A stretch of DNA of 42,519 nt. Origin: Geobacteraceae bacterium (lineage in GTDB: Bacteria; Desulfobacterota; Desulfuromonadia; Geobacterales; Geobacteraceae). A program made the position numbers and the translations under genes. The notes under the pieces were generated by a model. That model made no database searches, was not told the origin of the DNA, and saw nothing but the letters and a program-made list of their open reading frames with translations. Location: the NCBI GenBank assembly GCA_028683555.1, contig JAQUHN010000010.1, forward strand, positions 1 to 42,519, read 5' to 3'. Positions 23,813 through 32,589 of the stretch are shown piece by piece. Numbering within the stretch: position 1 is the first letter of the stretch; every line of letters starts with the position of its first letter.

Positions 23813-26400
23813 GCATTGCCAACCTGCTCCGCCATATCAGCTCCAAGCACGTCAGGTTCCAGAAAGCCCAGACGTTCATGTCCATTGCCGGCATCTGCCT
23901 CGGCGTGGCTGCCATCGTATCCATAGGCATCGTCAACAAGAGCATCCTCCGCTCATTTGAAGACTCGTTCATCAACTCGACCGGGCGGGCCGCCCTCCAG
24001 GTTACCGGCGCCCAGTCCGGTTTTCCCGAGGCAATCCTGGAAAAGGTCCAGACCGTGCCCGGCGTGGAATACGCCGTGCCGGTGGTCGAAACCGACGGGC
24101 TCCTGTCGAAAGGCAAAGAGCGGTCAATGATGATCCTCGGCGTGGACGTGCTGGTGGACAGCCAGGTCCGCAGCTACAGTCTTGCCGAGGAGGATGCGGA
24201 CATTCCCGACCCCCTGCTGTTCCTGGCCAAACCGGACTCGATCCTCGTCACCAGGACGATGGCAGACCGGGAAGGCATCAAAATCGACCAGAAGATTGCG
24301 GTGGAAACGGTCCAGGGGACGCGCGAGTTCCGGGTACGCGGCATCCTTAACCCTGAGGGACCGGCAAAGGTCATGGGGGGCAATCTGGCACTGATGGATA
24401 TCTATGCCGCGCAGCTGGCATTCGGCAAGGAGGGGCGCATTGACCGGGTCGACGTGAGCCTTCTGCGGGGAGAAAAGCTTGAAACCGTCAAGCAGCGAAT
24501 CGAGGCGGCACTCCCGGCGGGCTACACGGTGGAGACACCGATCGGCAGGACCCGGCAGATCGAGAGCATGCTGTCCAATTTTCAGACCGGCCTGGACCTG
24601 GTTAGCTTCTTCGCCATCATTGTCGGCATGTATCTCATCTACAACGCGGTCTCCATCTCCATCGTCCGCCGCCGGAAAGAGATCGGCATCCTGCGCGCCC
24701 TGGGAGCTACCCGTGGACAGGTCATGAGGCTATTCCTCGGCGAGACACTATTCATTTCAATCATCGCCTCGGCACTCGGAGTCGGACTGGGAATACTCTT
24801 TGCCGAATCAATCGTCGGAATTCTGGGCAAGATAATTTCCCAGATGTATGTAAGGACAGCGGTCACCGGGATCAGCATCACCTGGCAGTATCCTGTGTTG
24901 GGCATAGTCTGCGGCGTTGTCGCCAGCCTTGCAGCAGCTGTCCTGCCGGTCCTTGCCGGCAGCCGTATTTCGCCGGTCTCCGCCATCCGCTCCGTCCCCT
25001 GGTCCGAAGAGGGCTTTCTGACCGGCAGGCGCCTCAATACCGCCTCGGCGACATGCATCCTGTTAGCGGCAGCGGTGTTCTGCTTGTATCGCTATGCCGA
25101 TTGGACTCCGCTGTTTCGGAGCACGAGCTTTCTCTTCTCTTCCCAGCTCTTCCTGCTGCTGGGAATGTCCCTGTTCATGCCGACCTTTCTGAAAGGATTT
25201 ATTTCCCTCTTCCATCGGCTTCCGCTGCTGCGTCACAATTCCATGGGAATGCTGGCCGGCCTCAACCTGCGGAAGAACCTGAACCGCAACGCTGTGGCGG
25301 TTGCAGCCATATTCTTCGGCATTTCGGTGTTCGTCAACTCGGCCGGGTACGTGCATAGCAGCAAGGAGTCGGTAATGACCTGGCTGGATGCCGTGGTCCG
25401 CGCGGATATCATCGTTTCCGACGGGCATCCCTCATCGAGCACCAATGCCCAGACCGTTCCGATGCCGTTGGACATGTGGCAAGATATCGAAAAAGTACCC
25501 GGCGTCCTTTCTGCGGACCCGTGGCGCAAGCTGTACATGGATTATAATGGCAACCGGGTGCTTCTATCGATCATCGACATGGTCCGCCGGGCGGAATACA
25601 GCCACTTCATGGTCACCAAGGGTGACGAGAAAAAGCTGCTGGGTCAGCTGGCACGCCGCGACAACGTGGTGGTCAGCGAGCCGTTCGCCAGCCGTTTCCG
25701 TGTCGGACCCGGTGACACCATCACCCTGCCGACGCCCACCGGACTGGTCCGCTTCGGTGTATCCGCGGTGGTGGTGGATTACCTGTATGACAACGGCACC
25801 GTGTACCTGGACCTTGATACCTTCCAGCGTCACTGGGGTGACAAACTTGCCGACCAGTTTTCCGTGCGGGTCAAGCCGGGAGAAAACATCGTGCAGGTAA
25901 GGGACGCCATCCAGAAAAAACTGGGAGGCAACAGAAAGCTTTTTGTCCTTCCTGTTCAGGAATTCAAGGACGAAATACGCAAAACGATGGATCAGACGTT
26001 TATCTTCAATTACGCCCTGAGTGTGGTGACCATGGCCATTGCCTGTTTCGGCATCATCGTCACCCTGCTCGCCTCGGTACTGGAACGGACGCGCGAGATC
26101 GGCATCCTCCGCTCCATCGGGATGCTCAGAAGGCAGGTGTCCGGCGTCGTCGTGCTGGAGTCCATTCTCATGGGCATTGCCGGGGGGATCCTCGGCTGTC
26201 TGGCCGGCATCGTTACCGGGTGGATCAACCTCGAAGGGGCGTTCCGGGCCAATTACAGCTCCGCCGCGGAATACTTCATCCCCTACGGCTCGATACTCTG
26301 GGCCCTCATCATGTCGGCCGGACTGTCCGCACTGGCCGGTATATATCCTGCCCGCCGGGCGGCAAAAACCGATGTAGTGGAGGCGCTGACCTATGAATAG
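23809..26400 (+). CDS. ABC transporter permease with two FtsX domains
   Basis: An 863-residue inner-membrane protein. Residues about 20-45 form the first membrane helix and 45-245 a MacB-like periplasmic domain. Three helices of the first FtsX domain follow (FFAIIVGMYLIYNAVSISIVRRRKEIGILRALG). A middle block (about 410-490) contains extra helices, then a second periplasmic domain and a second FtsX unit (RTREIGILRSIGMLRRQVSG), ending EALTYE. This ten-helix double-FtsX layout is typical of uncharacterised lipid or lipoprotein exporters of the LolC/E-MacB superfamily. It partners with the ATPase gene. The next gene starts eight bases before its stop, so it is coupled to the LolA-like protein. 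Confidence 0.92.
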   Translation: MSIANLLRHISSKHVRFQKAQTFMSIAGICLGVAAIVSIGIVNKSILRSFEDSFINSTGRAALQVTGAQSGFPEAILEKVQTVPGVEYAVPVVETDGLLSKGKERSMMILGVDVLVDSQVRSYSLAEEDADIPDPLLFLAKPDSILVTRTMADREGIKIDQKIAVETVQGTREFRVRGILNPEGPAKVMGGNLALMDIYAAQLAFGKEGRIDRVDVSLLRGEKLETVKQRIEAALPAGYTVETPIGRTRQIESMLSNFQTGLDLVSFFAIIVGMYLIYNAVSISIVRRRKEIGILRALGATRGQVMRLFLGETLFISIIASALGVGLGILFAESIVGILGKIISQMYVRTAVTGISITWQYPVLGIVCGVVASLAAAVLPVLAGSRISPVSAIRSVPWSEEGFLTGRRLNTASATCILLAAAVFCLYRYADWTPLFRSTSFLFSSQLFLLLGMSLFMPTFLKGFISLFHRLPLLRHNSMGMLAGLNLRKNLNRNAVAVAAIFFGISVFVNSAGYVHSSKESVMTWLDAVVRADIIVSDGHPSSSTNAQTVPMPLDMWQDIEKVPGVLSADPWRKLYMDYNGNRVLLSIIDMVRRAEYSHFMVTKGDEKKLLGQLARRDNVVVSEPFASRFRVGPGDTITLPTPTGLVRFGVSAVVVDYLYDNGTVYLDLDTFQRHWGDKLADQFSVRVKPGENIVQVRDAIQKKLGGNRKLFVLPVQEFKDEIRKTMDQTFIFNYALSVVTMAIACFGIIVTLLASVLERTREIGILRSIGMLRRQVSGVVVLESILMGIAGGILGCLAGIVTGWINLEGAFRANYSSAAEYFIPYGSILWALIMSAGLSALAGIYPARRAAKTDVVEALTYE

Positions 26401-27199
26401 GAAACCTGCCCAAGAAACAGGGAACAAGCTATGGTGCGTGGGGTGCATGGTCATAACGGTAGTGCTCTTTTTTACGGTCTCCGCCCAGGCCATGAGCGGC
26501 CGCGACGTCTACGAAAAGGTCCACCAGGTGCGTTCCCGCATGCTCGACCGGAAGACCGAGGCCTCCATGGCGCTGTTTGACAAGGGTGGCGGCAAACGAA
26601 CCAGGACCCTCACCGAGTACAGCAAAAAGGCCGACCCCGAGGCCTACAAGGTCCTGGTGGTGTTCAATTCCCCTCCGGACCTGAAAGGCGTCGGCTTCCT
26701 CATGTATGCCCACACCTTTGCCGACCGGGACCTGTGGGCCTATTTCCCCGAGTACCGGCGGATCAGGCGCATCCCGGTCACCTCCCAGGACGACTCGTTC
26801 TTCGGTTCCGATTTTTCCTATGACGACTTCGGCGGGCCGCCGAACCTGGATGACTACAAATTCAGCATTTTGCGGGAAGATAATTTCGACGGCAAGCCCT
26901 GTTACGTGGTCGAGGTAACGCCGAAAATCCGGCGCAAATACACGAGGTATGTCGCCTGGGTGGCAAAAGATCTCTGGATACATCTGAAAATCGATTACTA
27001 CCAGGACAAGGAAATCTACCGCGCCGGAGTATTCCGCAACATCAGGATTGTCGACGGCATAGCAACGCCCTTCAAGCTCGACATGGAAAATCGCAAGACC
27101 GGCCACCGGACCGAGCTGACCGTCGAGAGCATCAAGTATCACACCAATTTTCCGGATGAGCTGTTCACGCAACGGTCGCTTGAGCGGGGCGGTAGGTGA
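26393..27199 (+). CDS. LolA-like outer-membrane lipoprotein-sorting family protein, periplasmic
   Basis: A 268-residue protein with a signal peptide (membrane core VITVVLFFTVSAQA) and the half-barrel fold family annotated as outer membrane lipoprotein-sorting protein. Hallmarks visible are YKVLVVFNSPPDLKGVGFL, DLWAYFPEYRRIRRIP and the GSDFSYDDFGG turn. LolA relatives carry acylated or hydrophobic cargo across the periplasm in a greasy groove. In this operon it would be the shuttle between the double-FtsX pump and the barrel encoded next. It overlaps the permease gene by 8 bases and the barrel gene by 4, so co-translation is strongly indicated. Confidence 0.88.
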   Translation: MNRKPAQETGNKLWCVGCMVITVVLFFTVSAQAMSGRDVYEKVHQVRSRMLDRKTEASMALFDKGGGKRTRTLTEYSKKADPEAYKVLVVFNSPPDLKGVGFLMYAHTFADRDLWAYFPEYRRIRRIPVTSQDDSFFGSDFSYDDFGGPPNLDDYKFSILREDNFDGKPCYVVEVTPKIRRKYTRYVAWVAKDLWIHLKIDYYQDKEIYRAGVFRNIRIVDGIATPFKLDMENRKTGHRTELTVESIKYHTNFPDELFTQRSLERGGR

Positions 27200-28557
27200 A
27201 CAAGGTATTTATTGCATTACTCTTGCTGCTTTCATCTGCTTCACACTGTATGGCGGGTGATTTCCTCGCCCTCTCCGGCAGGCTCGACCTGCGCGGAGGC
27301 CTGGCGCTGGACAGCGACAGCGAAAAGGAATACCCGTCTTTCACCGGCAGACTGAAGATTGACACGCCACCGTCGAGGTGGTATTTCCACGCCTGGCTGG
27401 AAGGCGGCTGGGACGGGAAAGTGGCGCATCCCATCCGGGACCATGCGCTGCTCAAGACCTGGGACGGCGTATACCAAAGCAACACCCCCTGGCTCGAGTT
27501 CAAGGAATTGTACCTTGCCTATTCGTCAGATGATTTCGAGCTGCGTGCCGGCGTCCAGCGCTTTGCCTGGGGAAGGCTTGACGAGTATCCCATCAACGAC
27601 CTGCTCAATCCCTGGGACTATAGCCGCTTTATCCTGCCGTCGCTGGAAGACCGCAAGATCGGCGTACCGTCCTTGTCCGCCAACCTGAACAAGGGAAACT
27701 GGAGCTTCGACATGGTCTGGGTTCCGGTGTTCGTCCCCTACCGCCTCCCGCAGCCTAACGAGCGCTGGTTCGGAAAATCCGGAATCTCGGCCCTGGCTCG
27801 GTTACCGGGCGCAGAGGTTGTCCCGAAGGAGCCGGATCTGCCGCCGCATACCCTGGAGAACAGCGAGTTCGGCCTGCGCGTTCGTCATTCCGGGGACATG
27901 GATTGGGCTCTCAACCTGTTTCACGGCTATGATCCGCGGCCGGTATTGAAAACAACCGCGCTCTCCATACTTCCCCTACCGGGGAAAACCGTTATCGACC
28001 CCGGCTTTATACCCGATTTCCACAAAACCACGGTAATCGGACTTGACATGGCTACCATTGTCGGCGACTGGAGCCTGCGGGCGGAAGCGGCCTGGTCGTT
28101 CAACCGCTATTTCACCATTCGCCAGGAGCTCTGGGGCTACCCGTCAATCCCTTCTCCCGGAGTCTTGCCGCTCAACCCGAACGAAATAAAGAGCGACACC
28201 CTCGACTACGGTGTCGGAGCTGATTACCGTGTAATTGAAGATTGCATCCTGACCGTGCAGGCGCAGCAAACAGTCGTCATCAACAGACCGGACACCCTGT
28301 ATGAACGCAGGTTCGAGACGCTTCTCTGGGCAAATCTCAAGCTGTTCTGGCTGAACCAGAAAATTGAGACCAATATCAATCTTGCCTATAACCCGGAACA
28401 TGGCGACGGCATGGCCAGGGCGAATGCCTGGTATGTGTTTACGGATTCATGGAAAGCGGGCGTTACCGTGGTATCTTTTACCGGCCCGGCCCAGTCAATT
28501 TTCGGCAGGTACGCCAATAACAGTCAGCTTGAAGCCGAACTGGTGTATGCCTGGTGA
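27196..28557 (+). CDS. Outer-membrane beta-barrel protein, DUF1302-like
   Basis: A 453-residue protein starting at GTG 27196 (ATG-less but overlapping the upstream stop as GTGA). A short signal peptide (KVFIALLLLLSSASHCMA) is followed by alternating strands rich in aromatic residues. Residues around 115-180 (GVQRFAWGRLDEYPINDLLNPWDYSRF, WSFDMVWVPVFVPYRLPQP) match the pattern of DUF1302-type barrels. The chain ends in Tyr-Ala-Trp, the terminal aromatic expected for BAM recognition. It probably forms the outer-membrane portal or receptor of the preceding ABC-LolA system. It is the last gene of that operon. Confidence 0.8.
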   Translation: MNKVFIALLLLLSSASHCMAGDFLALSGRLDLRGGLALDSDSEKEYPSFTGRLKIDTPPSRWYFHAWLEGGWDGKVAHPIRDHALLKTWDGVYQSNTPWLEFKELYLAYSSDDFELRAGVQRFAWGRLDEYPINDLLNPWDYSRFILPSLEDRKIGVPSLSANLNKGNWSFDMVWVPVFVPYRLPQPNERWFGKSGISALARLPGAEVVPKEPDLPPHTLENSEFGLRVRHSGDMDWALNLFHGYDPRPVLKTTALSILPLPGKTVIDPGFIPDFHKTTVIGLDMATIVGDWSLRAEAAWSFNRYFTIRQELWGYPSIPSPGVLPLNPNEIKSDTLDYGVGADYRVIEDCILTVQAQQTVVINRPDTLYERRFETLLWANLKLFWLNQKIETNINLAYNPEHGDGMARANAWYVFTDSWKAGVTVVSFTGPAQSIFGRYANNSQLEAELVYAW

Positions 28558-28603
28558 ACAGAGGCTATCACTGATTAAAAAAACGTAGCCGCCATGAAAA
28601 CCC

Positions 28604-28634
28604 TGCTACAGTGTCGGTATCATGCACTGTAGCA
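28604..28634 (+). other. 10-bp perfect hairpin upstream of the CorA-type gene
   Basis: TGCTACAGTG (28604-28613) pairs perfectly with CACTGTAGCA (28625-28634) around an 11-base loop, 29 bases before the CorA ATG and 47 after the barrel stop. There is no T-tract, so it is not a standard terminator. It could be an operator or an mRNA leader structure controlling the cation channel. Confidence 0.55.
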
Positions 28635-28663
28635 TTGAGCTGATATTTTACTTGGAGGATAGT

Positions 28664-29728
28664 ATGGCGAGATTTCTGAAAAAAAAAGAAGCATCGCTGG
28701 GAAAGGCACCCGGAGAGCTTGTTTTCATAGGCGAACAAAAGGTGGAAGAGGCGACCATCCGGGTCATCAATTACGACCAGGAGCACCTGAGTGAACAAGA
28801 GCTGCAAGATATTAAAGAAGGCATACCCTATAAGGAAACATCGACCGTCACCTGGCTCAATATAAACGGACTGCATGATACGGAGTTGATCAAGTCAGTT
28901 GGCAGCATCTTCGGTCTTCATGCGCTGGTACTCGAAGACATGGTCAATACCGGCCAGCGACCAAAGATGGAAGATTTCGATGACTATCTTTTTATTGTCG
29001 TGAAAATGATGCGCTATGACGAGGCTGCCGGGATAATCAACAATGAACAATTGAGCATGGTCTTGGGCAAATCCTTTCTCCTCACCGTTCAGGAACAACC
29101 GGGTGATGTCTTCGAGCCTGTCCGCGAGCGGATCCGGAAACAGAAGGGAAGGATTCGGAAGGTCGGCATTGATTACCTGGCTTATGCGCTCCTGGACACT
29201 ATTGTCGACAATTATATCTTCATTATCGAAAGACTGGGTGAACAGATCGAGGACATCGAAGATGAAATTCTTGACAACCCGAATCAGGATGTGCTCACCA
29301 GGATCAATGCTTACAAGCGGGAGATGAACTACCTACGCAAATCGATCCGCCCCGCAAGAGAATTAATTCTGCAACTGAGCAAGCATGATTCGGACCTTGT
29401 CCAGGAACAAACCCTGCCGTTTTTGAAAGACCTTCTGGACCTTGTCACGCAGGCGGTAGAAGTTATTGACACTTACAGGGACATGCTTTCCGATCATCTT
29501 GACATATATAATACCGGAGTGAACAACAGGCTGAACGAAATCATGAAAATTCTGACAATTTTTTCAGCTATCTTCATTCCGCTCACGTTCATCGCCGGAA
29601 TCTACGGCACAAATTTCAAATATCTGCCGGAACTCAATTACCGCTACAGTTATTTCGCTTTATGGGGCGTAATGGTGGTGATTGCCTTGGGCATGGTGAG
29701 GTTTTTCAGACGCAAAAAATGGCTTTAA
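28664..29728 (+). CDS. corA: CorA-family divalent cation channel with GTN signature
   Basis: A 354-residue protein with the usual CorA build: a soluble N-terminal alpha/beta domain, a long helical stalk at about 170-285 (AYKREMNYLRKSIRPARELI), and two C-terminal membrane helices ending in a basic tail (RFFRRKKWL). The pore-mouth signature that is YGMNF in nearly all CorA proteins reads YGTNF here (Gly315-Thr316-Asn317), followed by the expected PEL. It probably moves Mg2+ or another divalent ion across the inner membrane. ATG 28664 has TTGGAGGA upstream; 14 extra upstream codons in frame are unlikely and would run through the hairpin. It is probably a separate transcription unit. Confidence 0.9.
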   Translation: MARFLKKKEASLGKAPGELVFIGEQKVEEATIRVINYDQEHLSEQELQDIKEGIPYKETSTVTWLNINGLHDTELIKSVGSIFGLHALVLEDMVNTGQRPKMEDFDDYLFIVVKMMRYDEAAGIINNEQLSMVLGKSFLLTVQEQPGDVFEPVRERIRKQKGRIRKVGIDYLAYALLDTIVDNYIFIIERLGEQIEDIEDEILDNPNQDVLTRINAYKREMNYLRKSIRPARELILQLSKHDSDLVQEQTLPFLKDLLDLVTQAVEVIDTYRDMLSDHLDIYNTGVNNRLNEIMKILTIFSAIFIPLTFIAGIYGTNFKYLPELNYRYSYFALWGVMVVIALGMVRFFRRKKWL

Positions 29729-30090
29729 GGCGTACACCTGTCAGAGGTGCGGCACTACTCAGCCACCAGTATGCCACATAAAATTTTCCGGCCGCACTGG
29801 CTGAGGCTTCGCTAAAAAAGCTCGATGTCAATAGAGACGGGGTTATCTCTGCTGATGAATTTAAGGCTGATCACGGCAAGCATTAAGCACAGCCGAAATC
29901 ATCAAAAGAAAATTAAATGACTGTGAAGTGAATGTAATAGCATTTTTTCTAGTTGATGCTTTTTTTGGTGCGGTGCCCCCGAAAAACGACCTTTTGCACC
30001 TGTTTCTGTCAAATGTGCAGCTCTGAAACCAGTATTTACTTTTCGCGCCCCTCCGGGTATTCATTCCGAAAGAAACCATGTAACGCGACA
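29729..30090. other. Intergenic region with an EF-hand gene remnant
   Basis: About 360 bases between the corA stop and the end of the converging thioesterase gene. It contains the EF-hand fragment at 29782-29886 and a weak hairpin CACCT/AGGTG (29735-29749) just after corA. No intact gene is seen. Confidence 0.55.
29782..29886 (+). pseudogene. Remnant of an EF-hand calcium-binding protein
   Basis: This frame encodes ALAEASLKKLDVNRDGVIS followed by ADEFKADHGKH and a stop. The 12-residue loop D-V-N-R-D-G-V-I-S-A-D-E is a complete canonical EF-hand, with ligands at positions 1, 3, 5 and 12 and Gly at 6. Just upstream in frame is a TAA (29779-29781) and there is no start codon, so only the C-terminal end of a former EF-hand protein survives. 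No other part of that gene was recognised in the neighbourhood. Confidence 0.6.
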
Positions 30091-30477
30091 TTACTCGAGG
30101 ACATGTTTTTCAAGAACGAAGCAGGTAAAAATGCCGGAGAATATTTTTGTCCCGGCTTCTTCAACGCCCTCGACTTCAACACGTCGGCGCTTGCCATTGG
30201 CCTCTGTCACCTTTGCTTCCAGGATTACCGAATCGCCGACTCTCGATGGCTTCAGGAATTTGACTTCTGCGGAACCGAGCACGACATTCGGGTCGTTCAC
30301 CGCTGCCATTGCCGCAAAGTCGGCAGCCCCAAAGACAAAACCGCCATGCACAAGGTTGTGATCGTCTACGGCCATTTCGGCTGTAGTGTTGAGTTTAACG
30401 GTAGCCATGCCTTCAGCGATAGTGACTAGCTGCCCGCAAAGTGCTCGGTTTATCGACAAGTGTGTATTGAGATCCAT
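30091..30477 (-). CDS. Hotdog-fold thioesterase, PaaI-like
   Basis: A 128-residue single-domain hotdog protein. The catalytic-helix motif HNLVHGGFVFGAADFAAMAA and the following strand LGSAEVKFLKPSRVGDSVILEAKV are typical of the PaaI/4HBT superfamily. Such enzymes hydrolyse acyl-CoA thioesters in the cytoplasm, often as housekeeping to free trapped CoA; the substrate cannot be deduced. It could support the acyl-CoA operon 5 kb away but is not linked to it. The start at 30477 is fixed by AAAAGGAG upstream. Confidence 0.85.
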   Translation of the reverse strand: MDLNTHLSINRALCGQLVTIAEGMATVKLNTTAEMAVDDHNLVHGGFVFGAADFAAMAAVNDPNVVLGSAEVKFLKPSRVGDSVILEAKVTEANGKRRRVEVEGVEEAGTKIFSGIFTCFVLEKHVLE

Positions 30478-30585
30478 AATTTTCTCCTTTTTCAGGGGAT
30501 TAACCAATCTCAGAAGCAAGCCGGGAGTGCCCGGAGTATGCAATAATGATCAATGGTGCCCGCTGACCGGCCGGGCGGATAGTTG

Positions 30586-30915
30586 TCACGCACAGTTGGC
30601 GTAGGCGCCGACCGACTTGACATTGATGACCCGTTTACAAGAGACTCCGCCGACGTTTATAGGGCTTTTACGATCTGCAACTTCACTACAGAAGTTGAAC
30701 TTCCGCCCCGAATAAACATATTCTAAAAAATACTTGGTGGCATAGTCAAGATCGTTATGACCCGACAAAAACATCTCGTTAGGCGTAACCGTGTATTGGG
30801 TCGTAAAACCGTAGGTATGATCCTTATGGCAGGTCATGACCCGAGGTTCATCACCCCACATGGGATGGGATTTCCACATGCATTCGCCGGGCTGAAGGTT
30901 TTGCACTATGCCCAA
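30586..30915 (-). CDS. Small cysteine-containing protein, unknown, possibly 5'-truncated
   Basis: A 109-residue frame starting at TTG 30915, 41 bases after the HD-GYP stop. It has five cysteines (for example in GECMWKSHP, VMTCHKD, FNFCSEV), many aromatic residues and no membrane segment. The composition suggests a disulphide-bonded exported protein, yet no signal peptide is present and a stop lies three codons upstream of the TTG. It may be the remainder of a longer gene or a start may be missed. I do not recognise a family. Confidence 0.4.
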   Translation of the reverse strand: MGIVQNLQPGECMWKSHPMWGDEPRVMTCHKDHTYGFTTQYTVTPNEMFLSGHNDLDYATKYFLEYVYSGRKFNFCSEVADRKSPINVGGVSCKRVINVKSVGAYANCA

Positions 30916-30956
30916 GGCTGATCACTGAATACTACACATAAGATAAGGGAGGAAAC

Positions 30957-31928
30957 TTAAAGAAGCAACTCCAGGGTGTTGTCATCGTCCACACCCACAA
31001 CTTTTTCAAAGAGTCCCAGAAACCGCTCGTTGAAAGCCCCCTTCATCTCCTGCTTCATCACATGAAAGGCAATGTTCGGAGGCAGTGTTTTATTGCCATT
31101 TCGATCAACAGTCAGATTGCAGTAAACATCACAAATGGCACAGATCTGTGCACTACGCGAAATCGACTCATTCTTGAGTCCCCGCGGATAGCCGCTGCCG
31201 TTATTACGCTCATGATGGTTCCTTACAATAGCAAGAGAAACGGAACTCAAGGAACTGTTCTTTTGCAAGTAGAGATACCCATCTTCCGAATGCTTCTTGA
31301 TCGTGACTACTTCACTGGGCGTAAGCTTCCCTGGTTTAGACAAAACCTCCTGCGGGACAAAAAGCATGCCGATATCATGAAGCATGCAACCGATTCCCAC
31401 ATCCACCACTTCATCATGGGAAAGGAGAAAAGCCTCGGAATGAAGCAGCAGGGAAAGGGTCGTTACATGGAGGCTATGGACAAACGTCGGGAAGTTATGC
31501 GACATGACCGATTCCAGAGAGGTGATGGCGGTGGGATCCTTGGAAATATAGAGAAGCAGATTTTCCACCAGCCGCTGACTTCGCTCCAAGTCCCCGGCCT
31601 TATGTGGATTGGTGAAAATATCGCCCATGAAGTTGATGGAGGTCTGGTAAATGATTTTACCTTTGGTCCTGCCATCAAATTTATCGCTCTGGAGAAACCT
31701 TTCAGCACTTTTTTCCATGTGCTCCGTGATGATTTCCATATCTTCGGGACTAACAAAAAGGAATTCAACCTTATTGCTGGCAAGCCGGTCGGCATCCTCC
31801 CTGGAAAAATCACGACCGTGATTCTTGTAAAGAACATAGTTCTGACCGGTTTTCAGATATAACGCAACATCAGGAAAAATGGCAGTTTCTATAGTTTCAA
31901 TACTAACCGGGATGTACGTCGCATCCAT
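30957..31928 (-). CDS. HD-GYP domain protein (c-di-GMP phosphodiesterase type, variant motif)
   Basis: A 323-residue soluble protein. The N-terminal 110 residues resemble the DUF3391-like region in front of HD-GYP domains (YLKTGQNYVLYKNHGRDFS). The HD-GYP core has the outer His (HSLHVTTLSLLL), the HD pair in CMLHDIGM, the KPGKLTPSE segment and HHERNNGSGYPRGL. Two signature positions differ from the textbook form: HDxGK reads HDIGM, and HHExxDGxGYP has Asn-Gly instead of Asp-Gly. The metal ligands and GYP are kept, so hydrolysis of a cyclic dinucleotide is still likely. AAAGGA precedes the ATG. Confidence 0.88.
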   Translation of the reverse strand: MDATYIPVSIETIETAIFPDVALYLKTGQNYVLYKNHGRDFSREDADRLASNKVEFLFVSPEDMEIITEHMEKSAERFLQSDKFDGRTKGKIIYQTSINFMGDIFTNPHKAGDLERSQRLVENLLLYISKDPTAITSLESVMSHNFPTFVHSLHVTTLSLLLHSEAFLLSHDEVVDVGIGCMLHDIGMLFVPQEVLSKPGKLTPSEVVTIKKHSEDGYLYLQKNSSLSSVSLAIVRNHHERNNGSGYPRGLKNESISRSAQICAICDVYCNLTVDRNGNKTLPPNIAFHVMKQEMKGAFNERFLGLFEKVVGVDDDNTLELLL

Positions 31929-32105
31929 AGACTCTGGTCCTTTACAAATAGCTTTGAATAATCAGGTGGGGGAATCCAATATACTGAATGTATCGGAGAA
32001 ATTTCAATTTTCTAAAGGTGTTCTTGATAAAGGTAAGCTTATCTGACAGGATTATGCAAAAACTGTTTCTAATTCAATGACTTGGAACACGCTACCGCTC
32101 CTTGG

Positions 32106-32465
32106 TCATTCTTCCGGTCCCAGCCACTCCCCGCTTTCCCATCGTTCAATCGCCATGCTGGCCCGAAACCCCAACAGCCCCGGCAGCAATGCCACCCGAG
32201 CCAAGGTAGCCAGGCAGCGCTTGCTGTCGTAACGGATCGAATAGACCGCCGCCATTCCGGCCACAACCGGGTCGTTGTCGTCAACCAGTTCCAGCAGAGC
32301 CTGTCTGCCGCTCTCGCCGATGCCGACAATCGACCGGTAGAGTCCGGCAATCATTTGTGCATGGGTGTTGGACCGCTCTTCATTCATTTCTTCCAGCGCC
32401 TGATGGTGCGCCGCAGCGGTAGTGGCAAAACGGTGCAGCAACCGCGTCAGTCTATCGTCCCGCAT
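32106..32465 (-). CDS. DUF2019-like alpha-helical repeat protein
   Basis: A 119-residue helical protein. The second half (LVDDNDPVVAGMAAVYSIRYDSKRCLATLARVA ... ASMAIERWESGEW) fits the DUF2019 pattern, a short HEAT-like repeat protein sometimes found as an immunity or regulatory protein. The exact role is unknown, and no toxin gene lies next to it. ACAGGAGC before the ATG supports the start. Confidence 0.7.
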   Translation of the reverse strand: MRDDRLTRLLHRFATTAAAHHQALEEMNEERSNTHAQMIAGLYRSIVGIGESGRQALLELVDDNDPVVAGMAAVYSIRYDSKRCLATLARVALLPGLLGFRASMAIERWESGEWLGPEE

Positions 32466-32589
32466 GGTGCTCCTGTCTATGTATCGGGTGTTGGCTAGGA
32501 AAATGGAAACGAGCTCTTTTCCTCGCTGTTTTTGTCTTCAAAATATTTTCCCAGGTCGTGGTCTGCCCCGTGAGAGCTAGTAAACTCCC

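Noticed and set aside
25564-26493. A 309-codon minus-strand frame opposite the permease gene
   Set aside because: It lies entirely across two well-supported overlapping plus-strand genes and its His/Gly/Asp-rich composition is typical of an antisense shadow.
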